This document shows positions 42,591 to 54,027 of a DNA stretch of 64,000 bases, in pieces. Where the stretch lies: contig NMRA01000209.1 of assembly GCA_002633005.1 (NCBI GenBank), positions 548,174 through 612,173 of the forward strand. Direction: 5' to 3'. A program made the position numbers and the translations under genes. Origin of the DNA: Phoronis australis (taxonomy: Eukaryota; Phoronida; Phoronidae). Under the pieces are notes generated by a model. It saw only the letters and a list, made by a program, of their open reading frames with translations, made no database searches and was not told where the DNA came from. Position 1 is the stretch's first letter. Each line of letters begins with the position of its first letter.

Positions 42591-45325
42591 ATAGCCAAGT
42601 GACCCTATTGATGACAGTCAAAATCAAATCCCACGGGCTTTTCACTGTCAGAAAATATATCGAGTTTTACTGATTTAAAATCAGTCCTATAGTTTTGTAA
42701 ACATTTGGATAACTCTCACACCTGTCGACGAGATCTTACATAAACATCATGAGTATTCCCACTTGTTCCTTGTTTGTGATAACTACTGTCAACGCTTGGC
42801 ACTTCGCTTTGTTGTTCACGTTGTGAGCTGCGTCAATGGTGACTCTTACATGTACGTGTAAGTCTCCTACCCAACATCGTCGAATTTGTTTACTCGGAGA
42901 TTGTGTTCAGTGAGATCTTGCCTACTTTAAAAAGGATTGTTGCAAACTTTATGAATATTTTATTATACACCAGTATTTAAAAACAAGTGCAATGATGATA
43001 ATATCTATCTGGTCTGCATGTTAACTGCAGAATTACATATTTCAGTACACAAGGCCACATGCCCAAAGTACATAGCTACAAAAAATATTACACAGTGCCG
43101 CCATTCTCTTCAATGTTAAATTAAACAAATTTTAAAGTGTAAACATGTGGATCACCAAGCAAGTTGATCGACTTATGCCGAGTGGGGAAATTTCAAGAAT
43201 GAAGACCAAAGAAATATGTCTAAAGTCTGATTAAGCCTCACACTCCATTGTTTGACAATATTTTGATATTTGTATCACTTGAAGGTACATTCTAATTTCA
43301 AAGTTGCAATCAAACCCGCCTTTCGTGTCAAAATAACTTTTTCATTTGGACAACTCAGCCGTTATGGAGTCATTCTCAAACTGCTGCTTAATCAAAACAG
43401 GTAGGATTTCGTATCTTGGAAAGTACATGCAGTTCGTTATTGCTCGAGATTGGACTCTACAATTTTTTCTGTAAGTGCTCATGACAAAACTATTTCCGAG
43501 TTCGATTCCGAATAAAAACATTAAACCCTGAGCTCTGGAATATTTGCCAATCAAATGTTAACGACCTGAATTTGAGCACCGCTGATATTTGCATCTACTT
43601 ATTCATTCATCACCCTGCGACAACAGTGCCGCTTGCAATCTACAGTAGATAGCGGGTTTGTTGATTTCGCCCAAATGAGAGCGCTGTTCCCAAATTAGAT
43701 TCAGGTAGGAGGTCGCGTCAGCAGCATTGGACGGCGGAAATACGGCATCATGTCGGTTTTGATCCAAATTATTGAAATAAACGAGAAAATTCCCGTGGCA
43801 GAGTAAAAGAACAGTGGAGGTAGGTAGGTCACTCAGTATTAATTATTTTGCGTTGAATTTAAGGGCACTAGGTGGACAAAAAAAATTGATAATGAAGGCA
43901 CCGGCCGGGCAGCCGCCAACTGACATGGTCCTTCATTGCGAGTACGTGAGCAACGAGCCAAAACTTGAGTCATGAGGTTATAAAAGATATCGTATGCAAA
44001 GGGCACTCACTTCCTCGACAGTTTTGATTTTGATAGCACGGGAAATTTCATTCACAATGCCAAAACTTTTACTTCGGTTTGTTCGCAAACGTGGCATAGA
44101 ACGCGAAAAACGAGCTAATTTACATCATTCAAAGTACAATAGTTCTCTGCCACTGAAACAAAATTAAACTGTACACCATCTATGTTACGATGGAACGGTT
44201 ATTAAATATTTTTGTCTTGAAGTTTTTCATATAATGTAGTCTATTTTAGACAATTTAAAATAATAAGTAATATTCGTCCAGCCGACTGTTCGTCTCTGTC
44301 TATACACCTTTGTTTTAATTCATGTATAAATAACTGTTCACGGTTTTTTTGTAAAGAGTTTGAATTTCTGTTGATGTCAAAGAATTTTCTCTTTAGTTTC
44401 AAATTTCAAGAAAACGGTCTGCCAATTTCTCGTCATTTCATTGACTTTTCTGACACAAGGTAAAGCACGTGACGTCTCCTTATTCGGTAAGGCATTTGAC
44501 ACAGAAGTTCCCATATACGGAGAATGTGACCTTTAATCTCACTATCATATTTTTGTTAACAACTGTTGAAACATGTATCATAACCAAAAATATAAAAGTT
44601 TTTCGAAGGTTTAAAACAAAACGAATTCGAATCCTGATAACAATTCTTGTGATATTGTGCAACACCTTCTCATTTGAAATGAGCTTTTCTCAAATAAATG
44701 AGCTTCGAAAAAAGGACTTAAATTGAATACTTAATANTACCTTGTGGGTTGAACTAGCTCAAATTCGGACTCAATTATATCCGTCATGCTGATGATCACC
44801 ACCACTGAAATTGACTGGCAGTGAAAAATTTAAATATAGTAAATTGTGTAGTCAAAGGTATGTTACGGTAAGTATTTTCCAGAAAAGCCGATCTACACCT
44901 GAAACTCAATTTTTAGTGCCATTCTCAAGTCCCGAAGCCCCCCACCCCACACGCCCACACTTGTCTGATTGAACCTCCAGATGACCATTTGCAAGCACCG
45001 GGATACCCAGGAAATATTGTGCTGTTCACGAAATTCTTTTTCATGCCCAAAATCCTCGCGATCCCGGTCTATATTAAAAGAATTGCACGTGACAAGAGGT
45101 GGTCACAGACCGCTCCTAGGAGCCAGCATATCTACTCGCGACTATCGAAACTCCTCAGCTCATTACAAATTCAGAAATTTTAATCTAGCTTCACTGATTC
45201 GCTTAGCGCGTAGATTCTCTTACATGTCAAACGCCCTTATGGTTCATACAACATGAGCTGGTAGGGGTAACATGTTGTTGTCCCAAACATGGTAACAATT
45301 AATTATGGTAAATCTCACTACATAC
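42591..45325. other. Intergenic or intronic, nothing recognised
   Basis: AT-rich sequence with one ambiguous base (44737) that, unlike other single Ns here, has no duplicated flanks. Further exons of the TSR gene would be expected on the minus strand in this interval, but I could not recognise any. Confidence 0.4.
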
Positions 45326-45499
45326 TGGGGCAAAATTGTCTTGAGCAGCTTTCTTCTTCACTGTTCAAGTCGTTGATACAGTGTCCGTGGTACTTTGGGC
45401 GTGGGTTGTCACACTGCCGTTCTCTCCTTCGAACACCTTTAAAGCCGCAGGAGTGACTACAAGCACCCCACTCTTTCCACTCCCCCCAGAAACCAATCA
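45326..45499 (-). CDS. Thrombospondin type 1 repeat exon of an incomplete gene
   Basis: A 174-nt exon (58 codons) bounded by a TTTCAG acceptor and a GTATGT donor, phase 1 at both ends, as is usual for shuffled TSR modules. It encodes WGEWKEWGACSHSCG, then RRRERQCDNP, GHC, SCSRQFCP: six cysteines, the WxxWxxW ladder of C-mannosylated TSRs, and the CSxSCG motif. Such modules lie in secreted or cell-surface matrix, guidance or complement-like proteins. I found no partner exons on the minus strand within several kb, so neither the gene nor its start can be placed. It could be a multi-domain gene with large introns or an isolated relic. The lectin gene further left has its own signal peptide and is probably separate. 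Confidence 0.75.
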
Positions 45500-46210
45500 C
45501 TGAAAGCGGGAACAAAGCAGCGCTGTCCAAATAATGTTAAGATTATGTGGAACCCAAGAAAAATGACCCAATTTGGTTAACTTTGGAACATCGCATCTGA
45601 GTAAAAGCTGATCAGATTCAGGTGAAACTTTCAGATACTGTGCTTAGGACTTGTTTTCAAAATCTACCACTTGGGCATGGGGGCTATAAAAGTTAGGACT
45701 TAAAGGATGTTTAAGGAAAAGCTCCAACGATGCATATTAGAAGCGAGTTGATAATTTAAAAAAGTGTAAAGTGCTTTTTAGATTTCGTCATGATCATTCA
45801 TATCAAACAAAATTTGGTCATGTTACCAATGACATTACTTTGCTATGAATGTACATTTTCATGTACATTATCTTTGTTTAACTTTTCTTAAAAGTATACG
45901 GATACGTTGGGCGAGTTAATGGGAAATGGGTACATGAATGAAGCAAAAAGGCAATTTCTATTAGCTTTCTACTTACACAAAATATATATTTTTACCGAAT
46001 TGAATTCTATAATTTTATAAATATTTGGTTAATTACTCAGGTCCTATTTTCACTTTAAATACCAGTTTTCCCCTCATCCACGTCCACTGAAATATCTGAC
46101 CAACTAATTCGCGTGTAATGGTTATATTGACTTATATCAGCAATTGTATTTACAAGACATCTCACCGTAAGATTTTTAACTTAGTAGAAGCATTTTTATG
46201 CTAAAAATTG

Positions 46211-46877
46211 AAAGCCTGTAGAGTTTATTTTGTGACATTCATCACATTGATTGGGTCACTTGGTCATGTGTTTCTAGTAAAACTTAGCGAAAAACAAAGC
46301 TATTTCTATAGAAAAACTACGGTATCAAGAACATGGAGAAGTGTCTTTATTTAGATGTAAAGATAAAATCTAAAAGTCTATTCTACATTTTCCGAAATTA
46401 TGCTTTTGTTTTCTTATAATGCAATGTTTTTTATTGGTAAACAGAGCAAAAATACAAAGACATGTAAGACAAAAACTAGACATTCTCACTCTTAACACGC
46501 ACACACGCACCCCCGCCCCCCAACGACCCATGCAAAACGGAACNAAAGCCTGTAGAGTTTATTTTGTGACATTCATCACATTGATTGGGTCACTTGGTCA
46601 TGTGTTTCTAGTAAAACTTAGCGAAAAACAAAGCTATTTCTATAGAAAAACTACGGTATCAAGAACATGGAGAAGTGTCTTTATTTAGATGTAAAGATAA
46701 AATCTAAAAGTCTATTCTACATTTTCCGAAATTATGCTTTTGTTTTCTTATAATGCAATGTTTTTTATTGGTAAACAGAGCAAAAATACAAAGACATGTA
46801 AGACAAAAACTAGACATTCTCACTCTTAACACGCACACACGCACCCCCGCCCCCCAACGACCCATGCAAAACGGAAC
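46211..46877. repeat. 333-bp duplication separated by a single N
   Basis: 46211-46543 and 46545-46877 look identical, from AAAGCCTGTAGAG to ATGCAAAACGGAAC, with one N (46544) between. This is the pattern left when overlapping contig ends are placed side by side rather than merged. Confidence 0.9.
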
Positions 46878-47439
46878 ATTTCAAAAACAGTTTCTAACAG
46901 AGGTTTGGATGATAGCGCATGAAGCACAATACCTAAAGGTTTCGTATAAGTCCTGCCAGCTGTTTCTGAGATACGATGTTCCGGCAAAGTATGGGCACGG
47001 ATACTCCTTCACATGATGTTGTGGTGAACGTGGCCCCGTTTGCTCAGGTGCGCGTCAGTGACTTTGTTTGAAATGATATCCCAATTACTCTACTGAAACC
47101 ACAATCCAAATAGTCCAAAATGAAGATTGCAAAATCACCTTACGGAATGCAACTACCAAGGGTAAAGTTTTGAAATTCAAATCTTAAATGAATTGTGTTC
47201 TACATAGTGTTTTCCCGTTCCTTCGTAAATAGTTATTTACACATAGGTTATGTGTCCTGGTCAATAGAATGTGCTTGAATAAAGTGCAGATTAAACGTTA
47301 AGCGAATGTCAATATAAAAAAGTCACTCGTCTTCGCGAATGAAGTTCGTTGATTCGATGCACGTACTTAACGCTAAAACAAAATACCTACAGCAGTTAAA
47401 ATCACCATTTACCTTGTTTTGACGAGTACTCGGCGACAT

Positions 47440-47770
47440 TATGCCATGTCCACCAACACGTGGGCTTCTTGCTATAGTATATCCACGCTTCTTCGATTTC
47501 CCGCGGGAAATTTGAAAGAGCCACGGTGTGGTTAAATACTAAATCTCACAACCACCGCAAATGTAACGCCTCGCCTTTCTTTATTATACCAGAAAACACG
47601 GGGAAATTAGCAGTAATACTGACGACTTTTCACACAAAACACAATAGAGGATGAGTGAAGAGGTGTGATTGGATGTCCGGATTTTACGTAGTAGGTATCG
47701 ACCAATAAATGCTCTTAATTCGAGACCAGCAAATTTACATACTGTCAGATAGTGTCTGTGGGTGCTCTAA
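47440..47770. repeat. Diverged repeat, copy B
   Basis: Second copy of the 35226-35610 sequence in the same orientation. It ends about 110 bp before the THAP gene start codon, so it may supply that gene's 5' flank. Confidence 0.55.
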
Positions 47771-47880
47771 TCAAGGAGTGTAGTAGTATAGGAGAGTTCA
47801 CTTGTGAGTTCGCTGTTACCGCTACTACTAGCGCCGCCAAGTGGTGAACAAGCTACGGTCAACAAGGAAGCGCCAAAACA

Positions 47881-48906
47881 ATGGGGACGGACGCATTTTG
47901 CAGTGCGATAAATTGCATGAATTCATCCACGAAAACCCCAGACGTGTCATTTTGTAGGTTTCCTAAGGATCCAGAAAGGTAAGGATTATCTGTTATTCAA
48001 TAATATGATACACTGTCTTTCGTTTTGTGTGTTCTGTTCACGGTTGTTAGACGAGTCGATCGAAGTCCCGGTGCCCGGCACTGTCTGTTGTCTGCAGTGT
48101 AGGCTAGACCTACTGGGCAGCCGGCGGAAGAGGACTATTATTAACGTACGATGTGATCGTCAGCTTTTTGGATACTTGCAGTCCATCCAAATCAAAATGT
48201 CACTCTAACGATAATAATTTTAGGAAAACATTCCCATGGACATGGGTGAATATGAATCGTGGTGACATGGCCATGGCACAATCACAGCCACAGGCCACAG
48301 GGCCTTTTAAGTCTTTCATTAGTTTCCCATGGCCATGGGTGAATATGAATCGTGGTGACACGGCCATGGCACAATCACAGCCACAGGCCACAGGGCCTTT
48401 TTAAGTCTTTAATTAGTCAAGTCAGAGAATCTGTGGGTCTCGGTGAAAAGTTGTGCAGCCCTTAAAATATCCGTGGATCGACATTTGAGTCCTAGTTTTT
48501 TTAGTTGACACCAAGACGCTTTTGTCTCTATCACAATCACAGTACGACAGGACTTCTGTAGTGTAGTTTAGTGTAGGCTACCAGTCTCTGTGAACCTGGT
48601 GAGTATGAGGTTTGTTCCTGAGTCTCTCATTGATTTCTGTTCAGGTGCAAGCAATGGGAGCCGACCTTGTCCAAGAACTGCAACTTATGCTCTCATCACT
48701 TCCAGGAGTCCATGTTGATGAATGAAGAAAAAGCTGGTATTGAATGCAGTGCCCGAGCAGTATTTGATGTCCCCAATCCACCAAAAATGAAGACGTCAAA
48801 AAGTTGTACGGAAATTATGTTACAGCTGTGGAATAGGCTTTTTGCATTTCTGATTATCGTCTCACAAAGCAAGTACTGGAACATCACGTGTAGAAAGGAC
48901 AATTAG
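47881..48906 (+). CDS. THAP-domain protein, two exons, possibly truncated
   Basis: Exon 1 (47881-47978) starts at ATG and encodes MGTDAFCSAINC and SFCRFPKDPE, ending at a GTAAGG donor in phase 2. Exon 2 (48645-48906) joins in frame and gives RCKQWEPTLSKNCNLCSHHF, then DVPNPPKMKTSK and a stop. This is a THAP zinc finger: C7-x4-C12-x35-C48-x2-H51, with the RFP, Trp and HF residues. THAP proteins bind DNA and include host regulators and P-element-type transposases. The stretch between CKQWE and PT..SK is about nine residues shorter than in THAP1, removing part of the DNA-contacting loop. The AVPTIF motif is degenerate. The total is only about 119 residues, and the 3' end lies in a 187-bp tandem duplication, so this may be a gene fragment, or downstream exons may be missed. 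No transposase catalytic domain is seen. Confidence 0.68.
48231..48416. repeat. 93-bp tandem duplication in the THAP intron
   Basis: Two head-to-tail copies beginning TTCCCATGG and ending in GTCTTTMATTAG, with only a few mismatches. Confidence 0.85.
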
Positions 48907-49175
48907 TAAAAATCTGGTATTCGTATTTTACTAAGGTTGATCAGATTGAAACATTTTATGAATGGTTAGCCTGTGATTTGAAGATAAAAGTTCTACGGAA
49001 ATTATGTTACAGCTGTGGAATAGGCTTTTTGAATTTTCTGATTATCGTCTCACAAAGCAAGTACTGGAACATCACGTGTAGAAAGGACAATTAGTCAAAA
49101 TCTGGTTTTCGTATTTTACTAAGGTTGATCAGATTGAAACATTTTAAGAATGGTTAGCCTGTGATTTGAAGAGAG
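48802..49175. repeat. 187-bp tandem duplication at the THAP gene 3' end
   Basis: Two adjacent copies (about 48802-48988 and 48989-49175) share nearly all bases, including the end of the THAP reading frame. They differ by small changes: the second copy reads LFEFSDYRLTKQVLEHHV where the first, shifted by a missing base, reads LFAFLIIVSQSK. The second copy may keep the ancestral frame. Confidence 0.8.
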
Positions 49176-49565
49176 CCAAAGCGAAACTGATGGGTCTTTT
49201 AGAGTCTGAATGGTGGGCTGACATTTTGTTAAACCCAAGCTATCCATATCCTTTTGCTTCTCAATGACACTGAAACACCTCTGTGAGTAAATTAGTTATC
49301 AGCTTCAACGCATTTCGTTGGCAAAAAGAGCTGTTGTTTACTAGTGAATAGAGAGTGAGAAGGTTGGTTAAATTTTCTTGTTGTATTGGTGTATGTGTTG
49401 CCTATTTTGTACGTTTCTGGAGATTGTGATTAATTTAAGCTCCAGTTGTGGCTAAGTAACAAATATGATCTTGTGGTCTAGCTTTAGCTTACCTGAAATA
49501 TTTACTGTTACTGATAATATGAACAGTGGGTATAGAAAATAAAAATTTTAGTTTTATCATCCATT

Positions 49566-49786
49566 AAAAGTCTTTTTAATTCAGTTTTGTATGAAGTTGT
49601 GTGGCTAGCGAATATTTTGATTGCTGTTCAGCACCTCCATTTTGAGCTTGGACTGGTTATGGTGGGNAAAAGTCTTTTTAATTCAGTTTTGTATGAAGTT
49701 GTGTGGCTAGTGAATATTTTGATTGCTGTTCAGCACCTCTTAACATTTTTGTCATGACATTTTGAGCTTGGACTGGTTATGGTGGG
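49566..49786. repeat. About 100-bp duplication across a single N, with an indel
   Basis: 49566-49666 and 49668-49786 repeat from AAAAGTCTTTTTAATTCAG to GGTTATGGTGGG around the N at 49667. The second copy has a single-base change and about 18-20 extra bases (TAACATTTTTGTCATGAC), as two alleles would. Confidence 0.85.
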
Positions 49787-50582
49787 GATATACTCAATGT
49801 GGGGGGGGGCTCGAATTCCCGACGATGTAGACCTTTTGCTAACAAGTGAGTGGGCGGACTAAAAAAAAAGAAAAACGGGGACCACCACTGTGAATCGCGC
49901 ATTTCCATTTCTTTAGTGGACTTTTGTCCCATTTTCTGGGACTTTTTGTCTCGTTCAAGCCCCCCGAGCCCCCTGGGTGCGCGCGTGGAAGAGTGCAATC
50001 GAGTTTACCCTATGCTGGAATGTCCAAGAAATAATGGGATGTTCTAAAATTATATTACGATTTTGTGGTAGTGATGAATTGCTTTCTTCTTCTTATGTGT
50101 GTAACACCCACTACACCAAACAATTATTCACATTGTTAGTATCCTGGTGCATTGAATAAGGAACACATGCGAAATTGGGTGGAGGTGAAACCAGCAGTGA
50201 GCTGGGAGCAACATGTTTGTCAATGGTCAGGGGAGCAAGCAAAATTTATGACAATGGGAATGGCTCAACACCCATGTGGCATACCCCATTGGTTTTTACC
50301 TGTTTAACACTCCTCCCATGTAACCCCCCTGGGAGATGGTCAACACCCATTTGGCGCCCACATGGTTTTTGTCTTGTACCCCCTTAGCTGTCACCTGTGG
50401 GGAATTACCCTCTGAACCCCCAGGAGCAATCCTTCAAATTTTATTGTCCATGGAGGTATGAACTGTTATAAGGAAAGATAATTTGCCTTGTTAAGAACTC
50501 AAACGTGAAACAAAACCGTGATAGATTTTGAAGGGAGCTTCAAAAGAATAAAAACAAAAACACTTTAATATTGATTAAAATT
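49787..50582. other. Intergenic, nothing recognised
   Basis: Contains G9 and A9 tracts (about 49801-49868) and C-rich stretches but no recognisable gene. Short frames lack family features. Confidence 0.4.
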
Positions 50583-50583
50583 N

Positions 50584-51624
50584 TCTGACCAAGTCTAAAG
50601 TTAAAGCTGGTTTAAGATCTTATTACAAGTCTAAAGAACATAGACTTAGTTGGTGAAATTTAAACTGACTTTTACCTGGGCCGGTCTCTAATATTTTTAC
50701 TCGAAATGGAACTCGAAATTAGGTTTGGCATTTTCTACTCTACTTTTGGATGAACTCAAGATAAGTGTGTATTATTCTATGCTCGAGTACACAATAACTT
50801 ACGTAGATAATTTATTGCCCTTAGTTCACAGGTTGTAAACCCAATATTAAAGCAGTAGGTTCGAGTTTGAACTCGAAATTTCGAGTTTTTACTCGAGTTT
50901 GTAGCACGAATATAAGAGTCTTCAAGGGCAAACCTGAACTAGAAACTCCTATGCATAAACTATAATGTATTTGAGCACAGTCTGATAACCAGTTATCTTA
51001 AGTTCGCACAAAAGGAGCAGAGAAATTGCCAAAAATAGTTTCGAGTTCGTTTCGAGTACAAAGATTAGAGACCGGGCCCAGGTCTAAACTGGAGTTAAAC
51101 CAGGTTTTACTAGACCACTGGTCTAAAAGTTAAGCCACCTTTATGAAATGCAGATTATCTTAAAACCTGGTCTAAGTCGAGTTTAAACCAGGTTTAACTT
51201 TAAACCACGTTTATGAAATCGGCTGCAAGTGTCGACATACAAGTCGATTTACATCCATGAAGTGAAATGAGTGCAACAACACTGACAGGTCATTACCATA
51301 GCTGTAAGTTCACTAAGTACTGCGTGTTCCAGCAGCATGCTGGTCCTGAATAGCCAATGACTCTTTAATGTACAGTAATTCCTTTATAGGTTCTTTTCAT
51401 ATTATACTGACTGAATTAGCTTGGTTAGTGTTACTGACACAATGCCTGTAGACAGTGCGTTTGTGTGAGGTGTGATGTTCTCTCAATCTGTCACAGGGGC
51501 GTCTCTGTGTGAGTCCAATCTTGAAGTCCATTACACTTATCACATCCAGCAGCATTGCTATTGTTTAACAAAGGAATACGTGACTTCAATTCACAGAGCA
51601 TATTGGATTGTTTGCAAAGAGGTT
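50584..51624. repeat. 1.04-kb block between Ns, near-identical to 53.5-54.6 kb
   Basis: Bounded exactly by single Ns at 50583 and 51625, and matches about 53530-54576 with only scattered substitutions and 6 net bases of indel. It contains the nested 0.4-kb element and the right TIR of the larger element. Likely a redundant haplotype contig placed in the scaffold. Confidence 0.88.
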
Positions 51625-51625
51625 N

Positions 51626-52619
51626 AGCCGGTTTTGTAAAACCAGGTTTAAAGTATCTAAGCTACCCCGCCGTGTCGGTCTGGATTAACCCAACAAAGAA
51701 ACCATTGAAGTGCTTCAATGAAACCTTTATCACGTGGGTATGCATGTACAATGGCACACACTAGCAGAATCAGTGCACACATTTGCGAAAAAGATCTAAA
51801 AGCTTTTCCGCACATGTGGAAAAATGTAATATCTGTGCCCAGCACACGTATGCACATACGTGCTCACGATTAGCCGCAACATGATAAATGTTCAAATTTA
51901 TTTCCGTACCATTTTAATTATTTTTCGCTGCCAAGGGGGGTGGGGGCAGACCCCTTCCCGGCAACATTAAATCAGTGACCAATGGAGGTGGAACTTAGAA
52001 GAATTATAAGATGCTGTCTTCAGTCAAACCCGCAGCGCTTACGACGACGACGCCCTTCTCGACCAGTCGTATTCTGAGGAATCCGTAGGACACCATCCAG
52101 CATGTACTGGTCTTCACATAGGGGGACAAAGAGTCCAGACCCCCCTTTCCCTTTGATTTTAGTGATATCAAATCTATAATTTTTCAATTGTTGACTTGGT
52201 CCCCCTTTAAAAAGACCTTGGCCGACCCAACCCCCCCTTAAAAATCGCGGATGCGCCCCTGCTACGTTTGATCTTGTGTCCATTTTCGCTCTAAAACTGC
52301 GTCGTAATTGCACACGGCGGCATCATTTAATTGCACCTACATCATGCAAGTCTGTCATATTTAACAGTTAAGCCTGGGTCTGAATAAGACTTAAGTTAAA
52401 CCTGGTTTAAGATCTTAATACAGGTCTAAAGAATATAGACCTAGTTGGTGAAATGAACATTGACTTAGACCAGGTCTAAACTGGAGTAAAACCAGGTTTT
52501 ACTAGACCACTGGTCTAAAAGTCAAGCCACCTTTATGAAATGCAGGTTATTTTTAAACCTGGTCTAAGTCGAATTTAAACCAGGTTCAACTTTAAACCAC
52601 CTTGATGAAATCGGCTGCA
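51626..52619. mobile_element. TIR element, copy 1 (no nested insertion), left end lost
   Basis: Right end AAACCACCTTGATGAAATCG-GC. The interior includes ACCAGGTTT/AAACCTGGT blocks, a GGCACACACTAG segment, a C-rich inner MITE (about 52110-52260) and no transposase frame. The left terminus is interrupted at the N (51625). It aligns along most of its length with copy 2. Confidence 0.7.
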
Positions 52620-53225
52620 ATAGCCGATTTCATGAAGGTGGTTTAATAAAACCAGATTTAAGACTTAAACCTGGTCTTCCTAAACCTGGTCTAATTTTAG
52701 ACTGAACTTGCATTTCACCAACATAGTTTAAATGTCCGAAAGCCTAGATTTGTTAGACCAGGGAGCGGGTTTAGTAAACCAGGTTTGAAGTACCACCCAA
52801 CAAAGAAATTATTGAAGTTCTTCAATGAAATTTTGATCACGTGGGTATACAATGGCACACACTAGTGGAATCAGCGCAAACATTTGCGAAAAAGGTCTAA
52901 AAGCTTTTCTCGTGAGAAAAATGTAATATCTGTGCCCAGCACACGTACACACATTAAAGTACATGCTCACGATTAGCCGCAACATGATGAATGTCCAAAT
53001 TTATTTCCGTGCCATTTTAGTATTTATTTTTCGTGGCCAACTGAAAGAGGGGGGCAAGACCCCTTCCTGGCAACATTAAATCAGGAACCAAAGGAGGTGG
53101 ACCTCAGAAGAATTCGATGATTCTGTTATCAGTCAAACCCGTAGCGCTTCCGACGATGACACTCTACTCGACCAGTCGTAATCTGAGGAATCCGCAGGAC
53201 ACCAGCCAGCACGTACTGGTCTACG

Positions 53226-53388
53226 CATAGGCGGATCCAAGGGGGTCAAGGGGTACGGACCACCTTTTCCCCTTGATTTTAGTGATATCAAATCTATAAT
53301 TTTCAATTTTTTGTCTTAGCCCCCCCTTTTAAAAAGTCCTTGACCGACCCCCCCTCCTCTTAAAAATTGTGTGATCCGCCCCTGCTAC
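53226..53388. mobile_element. Small MITE, GGCGGATCC ends
   Basis: TAGGCGGATCCAAGGGGG at the left and TGATCCGCCCCTG at the right form short TIRs around a 160-bp body rich in C runs. A paralogous copy lies at about 52110-52260, and the same end motif appears near 1770. Ends of this type are widespread among animal DNA transposons. Confidence 0.55.
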
Positions 53389-53616
53389 GTTTGATCTTGT
53401 GTCGTCGTTAAACAGAATATTGAAAATAGTATATTTTTGCTCTAAAGCTTCGTCGTAAATGAACACCGCGCCATCATTCAGTTGCACCTATATCAAGCAA
53501 GTCTATCATATTCAACAGTTAAACCTGTGTCTTACCAAGTCTAAAGTTAAAGCTGGTTTAAGATCTTATTACAAGTCTAAAGAACATAGACTTAGTTGGT
53601 GAAATGAAAACTGACT

Positions 53617-54027
53617 TTTACCTGGGCCGGTCTCTAATCTTTTTACTCGAAATGGAACTCGAAATTAGGTTTGGCATTTTCTACTCTACTTTTGGATGAA
53701 CTCAAGATAAGTGTGTATTATTCTATGCTTGAGTACACAATAACTTACGTAGATAATTTATTGCCCTTAGTTTACAGGTTGAAAATCCAATATTAAAGCA
53801 GTAGGTTCGAGTTTGAACTCGAAATTTCGAGTTTTTACTCGAGTTTGTAGCACGAATATAAAGGTCTTCAAGGGCAAACCTGAACTAGAAACTCCTATGC
53901 ATAAAATATAATGTATTCGAGCACAGTCTGATAACCAGTTATCTTAAGTTCGCACAAAAGGAGCAGAGAAATTGCCAAAAATAGTTTCGAGTTCGTTTCG
54001 AGTACAAAGATTAGAGACCAGGCCCAG
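53617..54027. mobile_element. Nested 0.4-kb TIR element
   Basis: Begins CCTGGGCCGGTCTCTAATCT and ends AGATTAGAGACCAGGCCCAGG (inverted), with TTTACTCGAAA/TTTCGAGTA continuing the TIRs inward. Copy 1 of the host repeat has no insertion at the matching site (about 52455-52475), which gives an internal empty-site control. A further copy lies in the 50.6-51.6 kb block (about 50674-51087). Confidence 0.75.

Noticed and set aside
41463-42602. Frames of 347-379 codons on both strands
   Set aside because: Gap plus CT-rich satellite; no protein content.
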